A DNA stretch of 64,000 nucleotides from Muscardinus avellanarius (taxonomy: Eukaryota > Chordata > Mammalia > Rodentia > Gliridae), in the NCBI GenBank assembly GCA_963383645.1, contig OY726560.1, positions 71,181,399 to 71,245,398 of the forward strand, in the 5' to 3' direction. The translations under genes and the position numbers were made by a program. Position 1 is the stretch's first letter. Every line of letters starts with the position of its first letter. The notes below the pieces were generated by a model. That model did no database searches. It saw only the letters and a list, made by a program, of their open reading frames with translations, and was not told the DNA's origin. Positions 46,035 through 57,560 of this stretch are shown one piece after another.

Positions 46035-47529
46035 TCTGTTTTCTGGATCTCCCTGAGCCTGAAGCAGCATCAGCCTTCTTGAGCCCTGCCAACCCCTCAG
46101 CCTCATCTTTGATATCCCTGTGACCTACAGGGTCCTGTCCTATGCACAGCCCAGGTCTGATAACTCACCCATATTTTTCAAACTTGCCCTGGCATGTAGC
46201 CCTTACTCTCTCCACTGCAATCACCGTCCCAGGGACCTTCAGTGCTCAATTGGCCCTCCCTGGTCATCACCCTCATCCTATGTACAGCCCCTTGCCCTAC
46301 TCAGATCCCTGGATGTCTTCTGCCTCTAAAATCTTAAATTCCAGCCTCATAACCATGGCCTATCTTGCCAGCTAACTCCCTTCTGCACATGGTTCTGTAT
46401 CTCACTAGCACTTCTGAGCTCCCAGATCTGGAAGCTGTGCCCCTTTATTCAATCTAGTCTCTGTTCATCCAAGACTTCCAAATCACTACTGTAACTATTC
46501 CCTTATCAATTCCCCTAATTCTTGCCACCACTCCAATCAACACTCAGTGGTATGTCTCCTAGGAGGACAAATGTTGCCCATACACATCCAAGGTCGGTCG
46601 GTGGGTACCAATGAGACCCTGGCAGCCAGGGCGAGAATCCAAGTCTCTGAGCACCTTCCAAAATCTTTCTCCACCTCTAGAGTGTGCTGCCTTCTCAACG
46701 ATGCCTCTACCACTGGCAGAGTACCTGAAGTTCATTTACTTTTTATGTTTTCAAAGAAAAAATGGAATGACCTTGAAGGCACAAGTTTTCCTTTCTTTTG
46801 GAAGTTATTACAGCATGGGTTGGGTTTCCTGTGTACATGTTTGTCTAGAGAGTGTTCTGAAAGTCCTTGGCTGAAAACTAGACAACTCACCCTCTGTTCC
46901 TGCAATGCAGTTCACAGCTTTGGAAACAACAGGCGCCATGGGATGGAGAGCCAGACAGAGATCTGAGCTAGAAGAAGCGGCCCACAGAGCCCTAGTGTGT
47001 GCATGTCAGCCTGCAAAGGTGCCGTGGAGGAGAATCCTCTGGGTGGATGGATGCAGGGCTGCAAACTGACAGATGAGCTGATTTTCTATAAACACATGAT
47101 AGGAGCCAAAGCCACTTCCGCTGGGAACGGGCCCCAAGTGAGTCACCCACTGCAATTCCAGACAGATAGGAATCTTGTCTCTCCTGGTCCTTTTATTGAA
47201 GCATGCAGACCAGAAGGAATCTGCCTCTGCCAACAACAAAAAGAGCACTTCTCTGTCCCCACTGCTCTCCTAATGCCGTTCATTGTGTTGCACCTACATG
47301 GGTGGACATGATAGTGAACGTTAGAAAAGGCTGACCTCCCATGAGGGCTGGTGCAGCCCGGGCGCTCCCCACAAACACTGGCTCACCCCTGCCCCATCAG
47401 AACTGATATCCACGGGCCACTGCAGACACTGCACCAGGAGACCAAAGGCGTGGCTTTTAACTGTGTAAATTTGGGTGAGGGACTTGCCCTCCAGAGCCTC
47501 AGATGCCTCCTTTACAAAATAGAACATTT
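46035..47529. other. Unassigned sequence, donor of the templated patch
   Basis: C/T-rich to 46540. The segment 46274-46338 is the likely donor for the patch in the SINE. ORFs up to 139 residues have no recognisable domain. Confidence 0.5.
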
Positions 47530-47740
47530 GCCGGGCGTGGTGGCGCACGCCTGTAATCCCCGCGCTTGGGAGCCGGAGACAGGAGGATCTCACAGGTTCG
47601 AAGCCAGCCTCAGCTACTTAGTGAGGCTCTCAGCAACTTAGTGAGACCCTGTTTCCAAATAAAATGTAAAATAGGTCTGAGAGTATAGCCCGGAGATAGA
47701 AAGCCCCTGAGTACCACCACCAAAAAAAAAAAAAAAAAAA
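47530..47740 (+). repeat. B1-dID SINE, type ii, lacking the ID B box
   Basis: From ccgggcgtggtggcgcacgc to gcccctgagtaccaccacc plus an A tail. The ggttccatcccc block is deleted. TSD agaacatt. Confidence 0.95.
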
Positions 47741-48623
47741 AGAACATTCTCTGTGGCCAAAACACAGGAATTGCCTATGTTGTCATGAAGGGGACTCCAG
47801 GAGTCAAGAGTGCTACAGCAGGCAGGGTCAGAGGAGGCCCCTTTATACAAAGTGGATTTGGGGGCATATAGTGAAGTGTGCCACTGGACAATGTTCCTTT
47901 AAAGCATATTTGGAAATGGAAAATGAGGAGCAGCAATGTATGTCAGGCAATGAAGGAAGAACAGACCAAATGAATGGAAAGCCCCCGCCTTCTCTCCTTC
48001 TCTGCGGGTGAATCAGCAGACAGCACACACCGGAAGAATTACTGATTCGTGCACATTTAAAAGTTGGATTTATGGGTAGATTCTGAGGAGGGGTGGGACA
48101 GGACTGGACTGGCCTGTGAGAACATTTTAGGCAACCTAGGACACTCTTAGCGGCTCTGAGAACAGCAGTTTAAAGAGATGCTTCATAGTCCCTGTCCATG
48201 GCAGCTCCTCCTCCAAGTGGAGTGGGGCGTGGGAAGGACAGAGTTGTTGTGAACAGCAGTATCCACAGGAAGCAGAAGCATGTGGCTTTCAGTAAATTGG
48301 CAACTGTTAATGCTCAGAGGATCCTCTCAAAGGCAGAGCAAAGCAGAGCCCTTCTAGTAGCTCCAAACCACACTCAAGTCTAACCTGTGAAGACATGTGT
48401 GGACCAGAATGGGCCTCCTCTTGCCCTAATGCCGCCTCTCTGCCAAGCAATGTTTAATGACTTCAGCTCTCTTCCAGCCCAAGGGGAAGCCCCAGGATGT
48501 GCGCAGAATGTGGCACTAATGATGGGAGGCAGTGACCACACAGGTCAAGAGTACCCTGTTGAGGTATTTAGGCTGGAGGTGGAATATTGGCTCTCCTGTT
48601 TACCAGCTGCGCTACCTTATTTC
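47741..48623. other. Unassigned sequence
   Basis: No named repeat or exon found on either strand. Confidence 0.45.
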
Positions 48624-48840
48624 AAGCTGGGCATGGTGGCATATGCCTGTAATCTCAGTATCTGGGAGGCTGAGGAAGATCGCAGGTTCAAGACCAGTCT
48701 CAGCAACTTAGTGAGATTCAAAGCAATGTAGCAAGACCCTGTTTCAAAACCAAAAATTTTTACAAAGGACTGGAGATATACTTCAGAGTTATAATTCACC
48801 TAGGTTCTGTTTCCAGTACTCCCCCCCAACACACACACAC
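48624..48840 (+). repeat. B1-dID SINE with C/CA-rich tail
   Basis: agctgggcatggtggcatat to ctgtttccagtactccccccc, then acacacacac. Right half diverged. Confidence 0.9.
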
Positions 48841-48967
48841 ATTATTTCATCTCTCTGAAACTCACTTTCTTTATCTCTAAAATATGTAAACATTTGTTAA
48901 AAAGCTGCTGAGCAAGTAGGAATAAGATTCCTTTCCACATGGGGTCTTTGTGGCAATTACTCAGATG

Positions 48968-49335
48968 CCGTAGTTAATTTTATGTGTCACCCTGACTGGG
49001 CTGCCGGGTTCCCAGATATTTGGTCAAACATTATGATGACTGTGTCTGTTTCAACTGAGATTAATATTTGAATCAGTAGACTGAGAAAAGAGGCCTCCCT
49101 GATGAGAGTGGCCTTCATCCAATCAGCTGGAGGTCTGAACAGAACTGAAAGACCGACTCTCCCTTCCTAGGAGGAATGTCCTACTTTCCTGCCTGACTGC
49201 CTTGTGCTAGAACAGTGTTTTCCCCTACAATCAGGCCTGGATTGAAAACAACAGCTTCCCCAGGCCTCAGACCTGCTCTTACAAACAGATCCTATTGGCT
49301 CTATTTTCCTGAGGGACCCCAACTAATACAGTCAA
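48968..49335 (+). repeat. Ancient mammalian repeat (LTR-like, family not named)
   Basis: The series gttaattttatgtgtcaccc, cagatatttggtcaaacatt, gagattaatatttgaatcag, tcatccaatcagctggagg, ctgcctgactgccttgtgct and ggaccccaactaatacag follows a widespread old mammalian element that I recognise but cannot name with certainty. Confidence 0.6.
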
Positions 49336-49344
49336 GGCCTTTTT

Positions 49345-49523
49345 GCTTTTCTTTTATACTTGAACCCAGGGAATTCTACCTCCAAGCTACACCCACAGCC
49401 CTTTTTGTTTCCTAGAAACAGGGTCTCAGTAAGTTGCTGAGGGGCTTGTTAAATTGCTGCAGCTGGCCTAAACCCATGTTCCTCCTGTCTCAGCCTCAAG
49501 TGCTAGGATTACCACCACACCTG
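49345..49523 (-). repeat. B1-dID SINE, diverged, minus strand
   Basis: tgaacccagggaattctacc, agaaacagggtctcagtaag, gtgctaggattaccaccac. It lacks the first bases of the left half. Confidence 0.85.
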
Positions 49524-49731
49524 TATCAGTAAGTGCTTTAAAACAAAAAGCTTTTTATGATTATCTTATTTCTTATTCTCCTATCTCAAAACTAAGCAAG
49601 AAATGGTGTCTGTATATAAGGCTGTGTGAAATTATGTTAAGCAGCAAGGGGAAATTACCACAATGTGCTATTCAGGGGTTTTATTAGATAGTTTAAAACC
49701 AGAATTTATAATAGCATGCATGCGTACATGA

Positions 49732-49774
49732 GTGTGTGTGTGTGTGTGTGTGTGTGTGCACGCGCGCACATGTG
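49732..49774 (+). repeat. Alternating purine-pyrimidine tract (TG)n(CG)n(CA)n
   Basis: About 13 TG units, then cacgcgcgcacatgtgtg. Strict purine/pyrimidine alternation with a CG core is the classic left-handed (Z) DNA sequence type. Confidence 0.95.
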
Positions 49775-50331
49775 TGACATGCTGGAAGACATTTCAGATT
49801 TACATTGGTATTTACTTTCTATTTGTAAATCTAAAGTTTAATAATGGTATTATTTGTACTATAATTGTTATCATTCCTTAACAATGAAATCACTGAAATG
49901 CAAATCTGATTTTGCTGGCCAGGGTGAAGGAAGCACTCCATGCCTCCTCTGTGCAGCCTGCAGAGGTGGTGAAGAGCCCCTGCAAGCCTGGCCCTCGGAG
50001 GAGGCAAGAGGAGATTCCAGGCACAGCGAGACCCTAAGGGCAGCCTCGCGAACCCAGCCAAGCAAGAACGCGTCACAGGAGAGCAGGAAGCCCACCGCTG
50101 CAGGAGGATGACGGGGGAGGGGGAGGAGACTTGCCACACTGGAAGGGTGGCATCCACTTACCAGAGGGGGTAGGAGGACAGCGGTGGCAGAGAAGGGACA
50201 AACCAAGAGCAAGTCCCCCATGAGTGGTCAGTTTGACGATGTGTTGTTTCCTGACTACATGAAAGTAAATTAAAATGATTTTTAAGGAAAGAAGAGATGC
50301 AGTCAGAAAAATCTGTATGTTCAGTTCCTTT
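49775..50331. other. Unassigned sequence with a small CpG-containing stretch
   Basis: 49990-50110 has several CpGs (cagcctcgcgaaccc, agaacgcgtcacagg), but no exon or promoter hallmark supports a gene. ORFs on both strands (up to 116 residues) are shadows of the same GC-rich stretch. Confidence 0.45.
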
Positions 50332-50548
50332 AATTATTTATTTATTTATTTATTATTTATTTTTGTGGTACTGGGTATTGAACCCAGGGGCAGTCTACCT
50401 CTGAAGTACATCCCCAGCCCTGTTGTGTTTTTATTTTCAAACAGGGTCTCTCAAGGTTGCCGAGAATCTCACTACTTGTTAGGCTTTCCTCCAACCTGTG
50501 ATCCCCTCAAGTACTGGGATTATAGGCACAAACCAACACACTCAGGTC
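50332..50548 (-). repeat. SINE (B1-dID-like), diverged, minus strand, with (TTTA)n tail
   Basis: (TTTA)n 50332-50361, ctgggtattgaacccagggg, catccccagccctg, and aagtactgggattataggca. Left half shortened. Confidence 0.88.
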
Positions 50549-51029
50549 AGGAGTAAGGTCATAGTGCTCTGAGTAGCATTTATCTCTTCTGTAAAGGTCT
50601 TGATTTTGAAAGAGAAAGGGAGCTGTAGGAACTGGGCAGCCCAATACGATACGGGTGGTGTCAGAGAACACCCTGGTGTTCTGCTGGCCTTGGCTCCCAA
50701 GCATCAGACCCCAGCGAGGGGCAGCACAAAGTCTACAAAGGGCGCCGGGTGGCCTGCCTGGCAGAAGGCTCATCCCCTAGTGGAGACTTCCAACTGAAAT
50801 CTGAGTTGGAGAAGAAGAAAGAGTCCATTACCATTATATTATGAAGGGAAATAGGAGACAAAATGCCCAAAACATCTTAGAAAAAATAGCAGGGAGACAA
50901 GAGCAATGTTAGTAGGAGCAGTTGTCTATTCACCAAGGTTTACCTAACACATGGGTGCCTTGAAGACCACAGCAAATGGATGCGATCCAGGCTCTGTATC
51001 AACTGTTGGTCCTTAAATGGCCAAGTGTT

Positions 51030-51240
51030 GCCGAGTGTGGTGGTGCACGCTTGTAATCCCAGTACTTGGGAGGCTGAGACAGGAGGATCACAGATTCGTG
51101 CCAACCTCGGCTACTTAGCAAGGCCCTCTGCAACTTAGTGAGACCCTTTCAAAATAAAGAATTAAAAATAGCACTGGGTGTGTAGCTCAGAGGTAGAATG
51201 CCCCTGGGTTCAATCCCCAGTACCACACACACAAAAAAAG
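51030..51240 (+). repeat. B1-dID SINE, type iii
   Basis: From gccgagtgtggtggtgcacg to caatccccagtaccacaca plus an A tail. The ID half keeps a good B box (ggttcaatccc). Confidence 0.96.
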
Positions 51241-51451
51241 CCATGTATGTAAGGGAACCTTGATCAGCCTGATTGACTATTTCATCTCTAAAAAGGAAGA
51301 AAAACCCTTGTTGCTCAAAGATTAATTCTGATTCACAAAGAACTATTCCCTGGTTGGCAGTGGGACTATGACATTTCTAGTTTTTAGACTCATGGTATAG
51401 TTGAATAAGTATAGGATTTTGAAAAGCGCATTTCACAAACTTTTTTAAAAA

Positions 51452-51619
51452 GTTGGGTATAGAGGTGCACACTTGTAACATGCTAACTTGAGAGGTTGAC
51501 ACAGGAGGATCACAAGTTTGAGGAAAGCCTTAGCAACTTAGTAAGATCCTATTTCAAAACCAAAAATAAAAAGGGCTGGAGTGTAGCTCAGTGGTAGAAT
51601 ACTCCTGGATCCAATCTCC

Positions 51620-51623
<4 letters not shown>
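51452..51623 (+). repeat. B1-dID SINE, diverged
   Basis: gttgggtatagaggtgcaca to ccaatctccagtaaca, leading directly into a CA tract. Confidence 0.9.

Positions 51624-51673
<50 letters not shown>
51624..51673 (+). repeat. (CA)n microsatellite on a SINE 3' end
   Basis: About 25 CA units begin at the terminal 'agtaacac' of the SINE. Confidence 0.97.
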
Positions 51674-51676
<3 letters not shown>

Positions 51677-52085
51677 ATCAGTTTCTTGCTCAAGGAATAT
51701 GCAGTGATAAGACAAGTTGATGCTACACTCACAGATTCTAGAGAGGATGAGGAAGGGTGCACTGAATTCATGTGGCTGCAGAGGGAGTTCTCTTACTTCT
51801 GATTTAAAAAGAGATATATGTGAAATAAAGGTGAAAAAAGAATATGATCCACAGAAAGGCTGGTGAATGGTTTGAAGTACTAAGCCCTTCAGGAGCTGAG
51901 GATTGTAGACAAGGATGAGGACAAGTAAGAACAATTTTAGTACCCTGTTCTACTTAAATATGCATCTATAGAGGACTTGTGAAATAAATGTAGACATGGT
52001 CATTACAGACATCAAGAACAAAACAGATCCATAGGAGCGGATATAAGAATGATATAACATTTTCAAGATTAGAAAAAAAAAAATA

Positions 52086-52293
52086 CTGCCAAGCATGGTG
52101 GCGCACACTGTAATCCTAGTACTTGGGAGCCTGAGACAGGAGGATTGCAGGTTTAAGGCCACCCTCAGCCACTGGGAGAACTTCAGCAACGTAGTGAGAC
52201 ATTGTTTCAAAATAAAAAGGGGTAGGAATGTAGCTCAGAGGTAGAATGTCCCTGGTTCAATCCTCAGCCCAATAAATAAATAAATTAATTAAA
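52086..52293 (+). repeat. B1-dID SINE, type iii
   Basis: From tgccaagcatggtggcgcac to tcaatcctcagccc, with an (AAAT)n-like tail. Confidence 0.93.
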
Positions 52294-53290
52294 TCAGCAT
52301 GTACATACATACACACATACAGAGAAGTAGGGGATCTGAAATTAAGAACATATCTAGATGAAAAGATACCAGTTCAGTCTCTTCCTTAAGGCATGCACCA
52401 GGAGCATTCTTGGAAGAAAGGAACTATGTTCACTGAGGAATACAGGAAGATATGAACATCTTGTTTAATAAGAACCCAGACCCCCGTCTTCAGAAAGGAA
52501 GTATCTTCCAAAAAAGAGCATAATATCTAACAGTACTTGCATGTTTCATTCAAGAACCATACAGCAAAACACAAAACAAAATGCTAATATACTCAGCAAA
52601 GCCAAGAAGTCCAACAATATCAATGACCTGTGGTAAGTACCAAGACCACTCCTTCCCAGAGAAACGTGGACATACCACCAGAGCCCTGAAGGCACCTGTC
52701 CTGCAGCCCAGTTTTCAAAGATCATCTGAGGCCTTCATCCCAACGAGGCACAGGCCCCAATGTTAAGGTCCTCATAGACTACTTGTTCACTACAAAACAG
52801 TCCATTTTAGTAATGCCCAGACCCTAACATATGCTTTAGTAACGCCCAGATCCTAACGTATACTGCTCTTTGGAATTCCAAGTCTGTTTTCCAAGTGTCA
52901 ACTTGAATTCTTTTGCCTCTTTATCTCAACAAAGTAGAAAGGAAAGCTAGACGCAAAAGGTCACATATTGTAATGATCTGTGGATTGCCATACACGGGAA
53001 CACTTTTCAGCAATGAGGAGGGCACTAGAGACACGCAGAGCAACATGGATAGATTGCAAGAGCTGTTGAGTGAAGAGAAAAAGTACAGGCTGTGTAGTTT
53101 CACTTATGGGAATTCCTGCGTGAGGAAGTTAATCCACAGTGGCAAAAGAACCCTGTGGTACAAATAATTGAAAAGAAAGAGAACATATCCACGGGGGTGA
53201 TGGAAGTGTTTTATGTCCTAATGAACATGGCAGCTACTGGGTTATACAAATTTATGAAAACATAGAAGTGCACATCCCAAATATGTCCAT
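52294..53290. other. Unassigned sequence with a 29-bp tandem duplication
   Basis: The duplication is at 52805-52862 (tttagtaa(t/c)gcccaga(c/t)cctaac twice). No gene recognised; the 84-residue ORF at 52913-53167 is not similar to anything I know. Confidence 0.5.
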
Positions 53291-53470
53291 TTTCCCAGTA
53301 CTTGGGTGGCTGAGAGAGGAGGACCGTGGGTTCAAGGACCCTGAGCAACACAGCACTACTCTCAGCAACCTAGGGAGGCCCTGTTTCAAAGCCAAAGCTT
53401 AAAAAAGTCTGGGAGGCACAGCTCAGAAATAGGATGCCCCTGGCTTCAATCCCTAATACCACGAAACAAA
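53291..53470 (+). repeat. B1-dID SINE, 5'-truncated
   Basis: Starts inside the left half (ttttcccagtacttgggtgg) and ends tcaatccctaataccacg. Confidence 0.88.
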
Positions 53471-54381
53471 TGTACATTTTATTTACATAAATTATACCTC
53501 AATAAATGATATAATGTAACTAATTCAAAAATACATAAAAGCATGGATATAGTAAACTCACTTAAGAAGAAAAATGTTTCTATGTATGCATACATATTTA
53601 AACATGTACAGAGAGAGAGAGAGGAGCCCACACAAGCCAGCAAGCAAGCAGTATATACTCAGACATAGCTAGCTGTGTCTGCATACAGAATTTCTGGAGC
53701 GTACATAAGCTTGTAAAGTTTCTCGATGGAGGACTATGATCTGGGATGAGAGGGAGAATTGTTTTTCACGAGTGACATTTCATACTGCTTAATTTTGTTT
53801 TACTAGACGTACATGTAACTGTTTAAGCAAAACACTCTTTTTTCATGACATTAGGTTGGGGCGGGCTCCGCAGCCTGAGGCAGCCGTGCCCTGTGAGCGC
53901 TGACCGCTCCACCTCCGCGGCCCTGGCTTCTCACCCAGGTGTGGACAATTTTCCCCTTCCTGGGGTTCTCCACCCCACTTCCAGTGTTCTCTTTCAAAAA
54001 TGCATGTTTGCCCAAGGCATCCTTGTTGCCTCCCGCCTCCTACAAATTAAAATTCAGTTTCCATAGCTGGGTACCAGCAAGAAGAGATACTATGCCACAT
54101 GTGGACCATTTCTGGACCATTTCTTGGACTCGATAGAAGTCCGGAAGTCTTCATTTGCTTGCTTTCTCCATTTGATCCATGTTTGATCAATCAACCAGTC
54201 CTAATCAATTCTCCTCTGGAAAGTCCTCTGAAGTCCACTGTCTTCCCGCTGCCACTACCCTGGACCAAGTTCATCTTTTCTTTGGTTCACCCTGCCAGCA
54301 TCTTAACTGGCAGCCCTTTCTCAGGTCTCCCTCACTCCCACCTCTTCCTCATACACTGCATTCCTTTAAAATGTAAATATT

Positions 54382-54559
54382 AGCCAGGCATGGTTGCACA
54401 CCCTTGTAATCCACGCACTTGGGAGGTGGAGACAGGAGGATCCCGCTGGTTCAAAGCCAGCCTTGCTGGCTTAAGAGACCCTGTTTCCAAATAAAATATA
54501 AAATAGGTCTGGGAATGTAGCCCGGAGGTAGAAGGGTTTCCAGGAACCCCAGTACCACC
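54382..54559 (+). repeat. B1-dID SINE, type i, with (AAAT)n tail
   Basis: From agccaggcatggttgcacac to aggaaccccagtaccacc, followed by (AAAT)n at 54560-54603. The TSD aatgtaaatatta is on both sides, so the tetranucleotide run lies inside the inserted unit. Confidence 0.96.
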
Positions 54560-54562
54560 AAA

Positions 54563-54601
<39 letters not shown>

Positions 54602-54603
54602 AT
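54560..54603 (+). repeat. (AAAT)n microsatellite, SINE tail
   Basis: Eleven AAAT-type units enclosed by the site duplication of the SINE. Confidence 0.97.
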
Positions 54604-54915
54604 GTAAATATTACCTGATAATTGCCTTGCTTATAACCCTTTAAACCTGCCCATTCAACTTAAGCAAAAAATCCAACCTCTTACCAAAGCCAGCCCTTCA
54701 CACTTGGCTCCTGCCTCCTTCAAAGTCATCTCTCACCAATTTCTTCCTCTCCACTTGAACTCAATCTCCACTGTCCAGTTCCTCGAACACACCATTCTCT
54801 TTTCTGTGCCTTTACACGCGGTGTTTTCTATCTTCAAACATTCTCCTACCCCTTTTGCCCTCATCTTCCAAACCTTCAGCATGCAGAGTCATAAATAATG
54901 AGAGCAGCAAACAAA

Positions 54916-55260
<345 letters not shown>

Positions 55261-55479
55261 ATAGCATATAGCATAAGAATGTCATAAATAATGAAGGTAA
55301 AAAGCAGAGAGGAAAAGCCATAGCAGGAGTTCAACTATCAGAAAAGCTAAAGAAATTCCATGAGGAAGACCATGGAGGCAAGAAAGTACTAGAAAGTGGC
55401 AAGTAGCTGGATCCAGCTGGTGCAACAGGGCTGGGAGGAATGAGGGACTGAGAGCCAAGCAAAGCTAGCAAGGGCCAAG

Positions 55480-55870
55480 GGCCAAGGAGAGGAGTTTAGT
55501 CCTTGTTTTGGAAGCAATGAGAATAATGTGAACTATTTTCAAACTGGGGAGTAACAGTCTTTTAGAGAGGAGTGTCCAGAGGAGCACAGAGGAACACAGC
55601 TATGGAGATGAGCAATCTTAGGGGAAGGTGATGAGCACTGGACCAGGTGGTCTCAGGCAGAACCGGCTGGCAGTGGTAGATTCAAAGGAGGCGTGATGTT
55701 ATGAGCTCCTGGGATTGATGGGATTGAGCCTGTGGGAATAAGAGAAGACTCCAGATTCTCACCAGAGTAACTAGGAAGGCAAGTCATTGGCTGAGATGGA
55801 GATCACATACACGAGAAGCAGGTTGAAGGAGGATGACGATGCATGAGACCTAGAAGATGCTGACTAGGAT
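55480..55870 (+). repeat. Ancient mammalian repeat, same family as 545-2235
   Basis: gaggagtttagtccttgttt, aactggggagtaacagtc and attggctgagatggagatc lie in the same order as the consensus behind the 545-2235 blocks, but cover an earlier part of it. Confidence 0.45.
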
Positions 55871-56597
55871 GTAAGCTCAGGAAGCTGGTGTTGCATAACT
55901 GAGTTCAGACACAGCCCTAGCTACCGTGTGTAGCACCTTGCTCAGAAACCACCTGCTAGGGGCCATTTTATCCTTGCCATCTGTTTCCAAGACTTCTGCT
56001 TTTCCTGTCCCAAAGAAACAACCCAAATTGTTTTCTGCATACACAAAGAGTTGTAAAGGCAAAGGGACATTAAGATTGGTGAGTGGAAGAAGGAAAATCA
56101 GTCCTGCAAAAGGCCAAAATTTTTGCTAAAAAATGTTTTTTCTCCGCAAGTTTGGCCCAGTCATATTCTGTTTCTCTTCCTTCAAGATTCCTCCCACGTC
56201 CCAGTGCTGCCTGGACAAGTGACCCGAAAGCTCTCTTCTTTGCTCTGAGCTCCCAGGGGCACTTTGAAGTCCACGGTGTGCACATTTTCCACATATTTCT
56301 AGAGTTCCTTCTGGCTTTTGAACTCTTTGCAGGTGTACATCTGGTCTCCCAAACTAAATTCTTAACTTTTGAAGAGCCCGATTTATGCCAAGCATTTTGT
56401 TCACTAGTATTGCCATTCCTGGTACAGTCCTGGGTTAATAATAGCTTTCAAAAAATACAAATTGTACTGTAACTGACAATTTTGGGGGCAATAGAAAGAA
56501 GAAGGGATGGTAGCCACCTTGAAACGACATGATGCAGCTAGAGATGGCATGTTGGTTGAGTCAGTATCAGTTCCTAATCCAGAAAGGAACACAATCA
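55871..56597. other. Unassigned sequence
   Basis: No exon recognised. The 129-residue plus ORF at 56083-56472 has hydrophobic runs but no known domain and no splice or codon signature I can defend. Confidence 0.4.
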
Positions 56598-56785
56598 GCC
56601 AGGCACGGTGTCACATGCCTATAATCACAGTACCTGTGAGGCTGAGACTGGAGGATCACAGGTTCTAGGCCAGCCTCAGAAACTTAACAAGACCTTTTTC
56701 TCCTTTTTCAAAATGTAAAAAGTAGGGCTGTGGGTATACCTCGTGGGTAGAATGTCCCTGGGTTCACTCCCCAGTATCAAAATGG
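56598..56785 (+). repeat. B1-dID SINE, type iii
   Basis: agccaggcacggtgtcacat to ttcactccccagtatc. Confidence 0.93.
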
Positions 56786-56859
56786 AAAAAGAAAGGAACG
56801 CAATCCTAACATAAAAAGAAGCATTCTCCTCCTTTCAATAATAACAAATTTGTATTCTA

Positions 56860-57480
56860 AATATATGTGGAAGAAAGAGTATCTTGACATTTAACCAGTC
56901 ACAGAAAGTGAAGGGTCAACTGTTTTCTCTCTGTCTCAAATGTGGAGGTTATGGAGTAATCGGGATATAAGACAAACTTTAGATAAAAGAGAAGTAACCC
57001 CAGTGGAGTGATGGAAAGGGTGTGAGGGATGGTGGCGGCAGCAGGGGTGCAGGAGAGATTTAATGAAGAAACTATATTGAGCCGGGCGTGGTGGCGCACG
57101 CTTGTAATACCAGCATTCGGGAGGCTGAAACTGAGGATCACAGTTCATAGATAGCCTCCGCAACTTAGTGAGATCCTGTTTCAAAATAAAAAATAAAAAA
57201 TGGGCAGGGGGTGTAGCTCGGAGGTAGAATGCCCCTGGGTTCCATCCCCAGACCCACAAAAAAAAAAAAGAAAAAAAAAGAAACTGCACTGATGTCATGT
57301 CCATACATGAAATTATCAAAGCCAATCTCAATATCATGTAAGGGGAGGGGAGGGAAGGGGCGAGGGAACTGGGGGAAACTCACCAGTGCTGTGTGCATAT
57401 AAGTCCCTACACTCTGAACAACGTTATGATGTGAGACTACAATATAGCAATAGAAGTATATTAAAAATAAAACAAAAATT
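56860..57480 (+). mobile_element. Older L1 3' end, split by a SINE
   Basis: Before the SINE: ccagtcacagaaagtgaagg, tgtctcaaatgtggaggtta, gaggggtg-type purine-rich sequence. After it: aagccaatctcaatatcatg, tatgatgtgagactacaata and an A-rich end. Confidence 0.75.
57079..57275 (+). repeat. B1-dID SINE, type iii
   Basis: From gagccgggcgtggtggcgca to ccatccccagacccac plus A/G tail. The TSD is approximately aagaaact(a/g)(t/c)a(t/c)tga. Confidence 0.95.
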
Positions 57481-57486
57481 TCCCAC

Positions 57487-57560
57487 TAGAGGAGGATGTA
57501 ACTCAAAGGGAGGGCCTTGCCCATCATGCTCTGGGCTCTGGATTTGATCCCTAAAACTGT
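57487..57560 (+). repeat. Monomeric ID SINE, degraded
   Basis: gaggatgtaactcaaaggga, ttgcccatcatgctctgggc and ggatttgatccctaaaactg match the ID element outline, with one B-box change. Confidence 0.65.

Larger units (their letters stand above)
54285..54850 (+). repeat. Ancient mammalian repeat, split by a SINE (family not named)
   Basis: C/T-rich blocks ctggcagccctttctcagg..., ccaacctcttaccaaagcc, cacttggctcctgcctcc and agttcctcgaacacaccattctc follow the order of a common old mammalian repeat. ORFs here are translations of that repeat. Confidence 0.5.
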
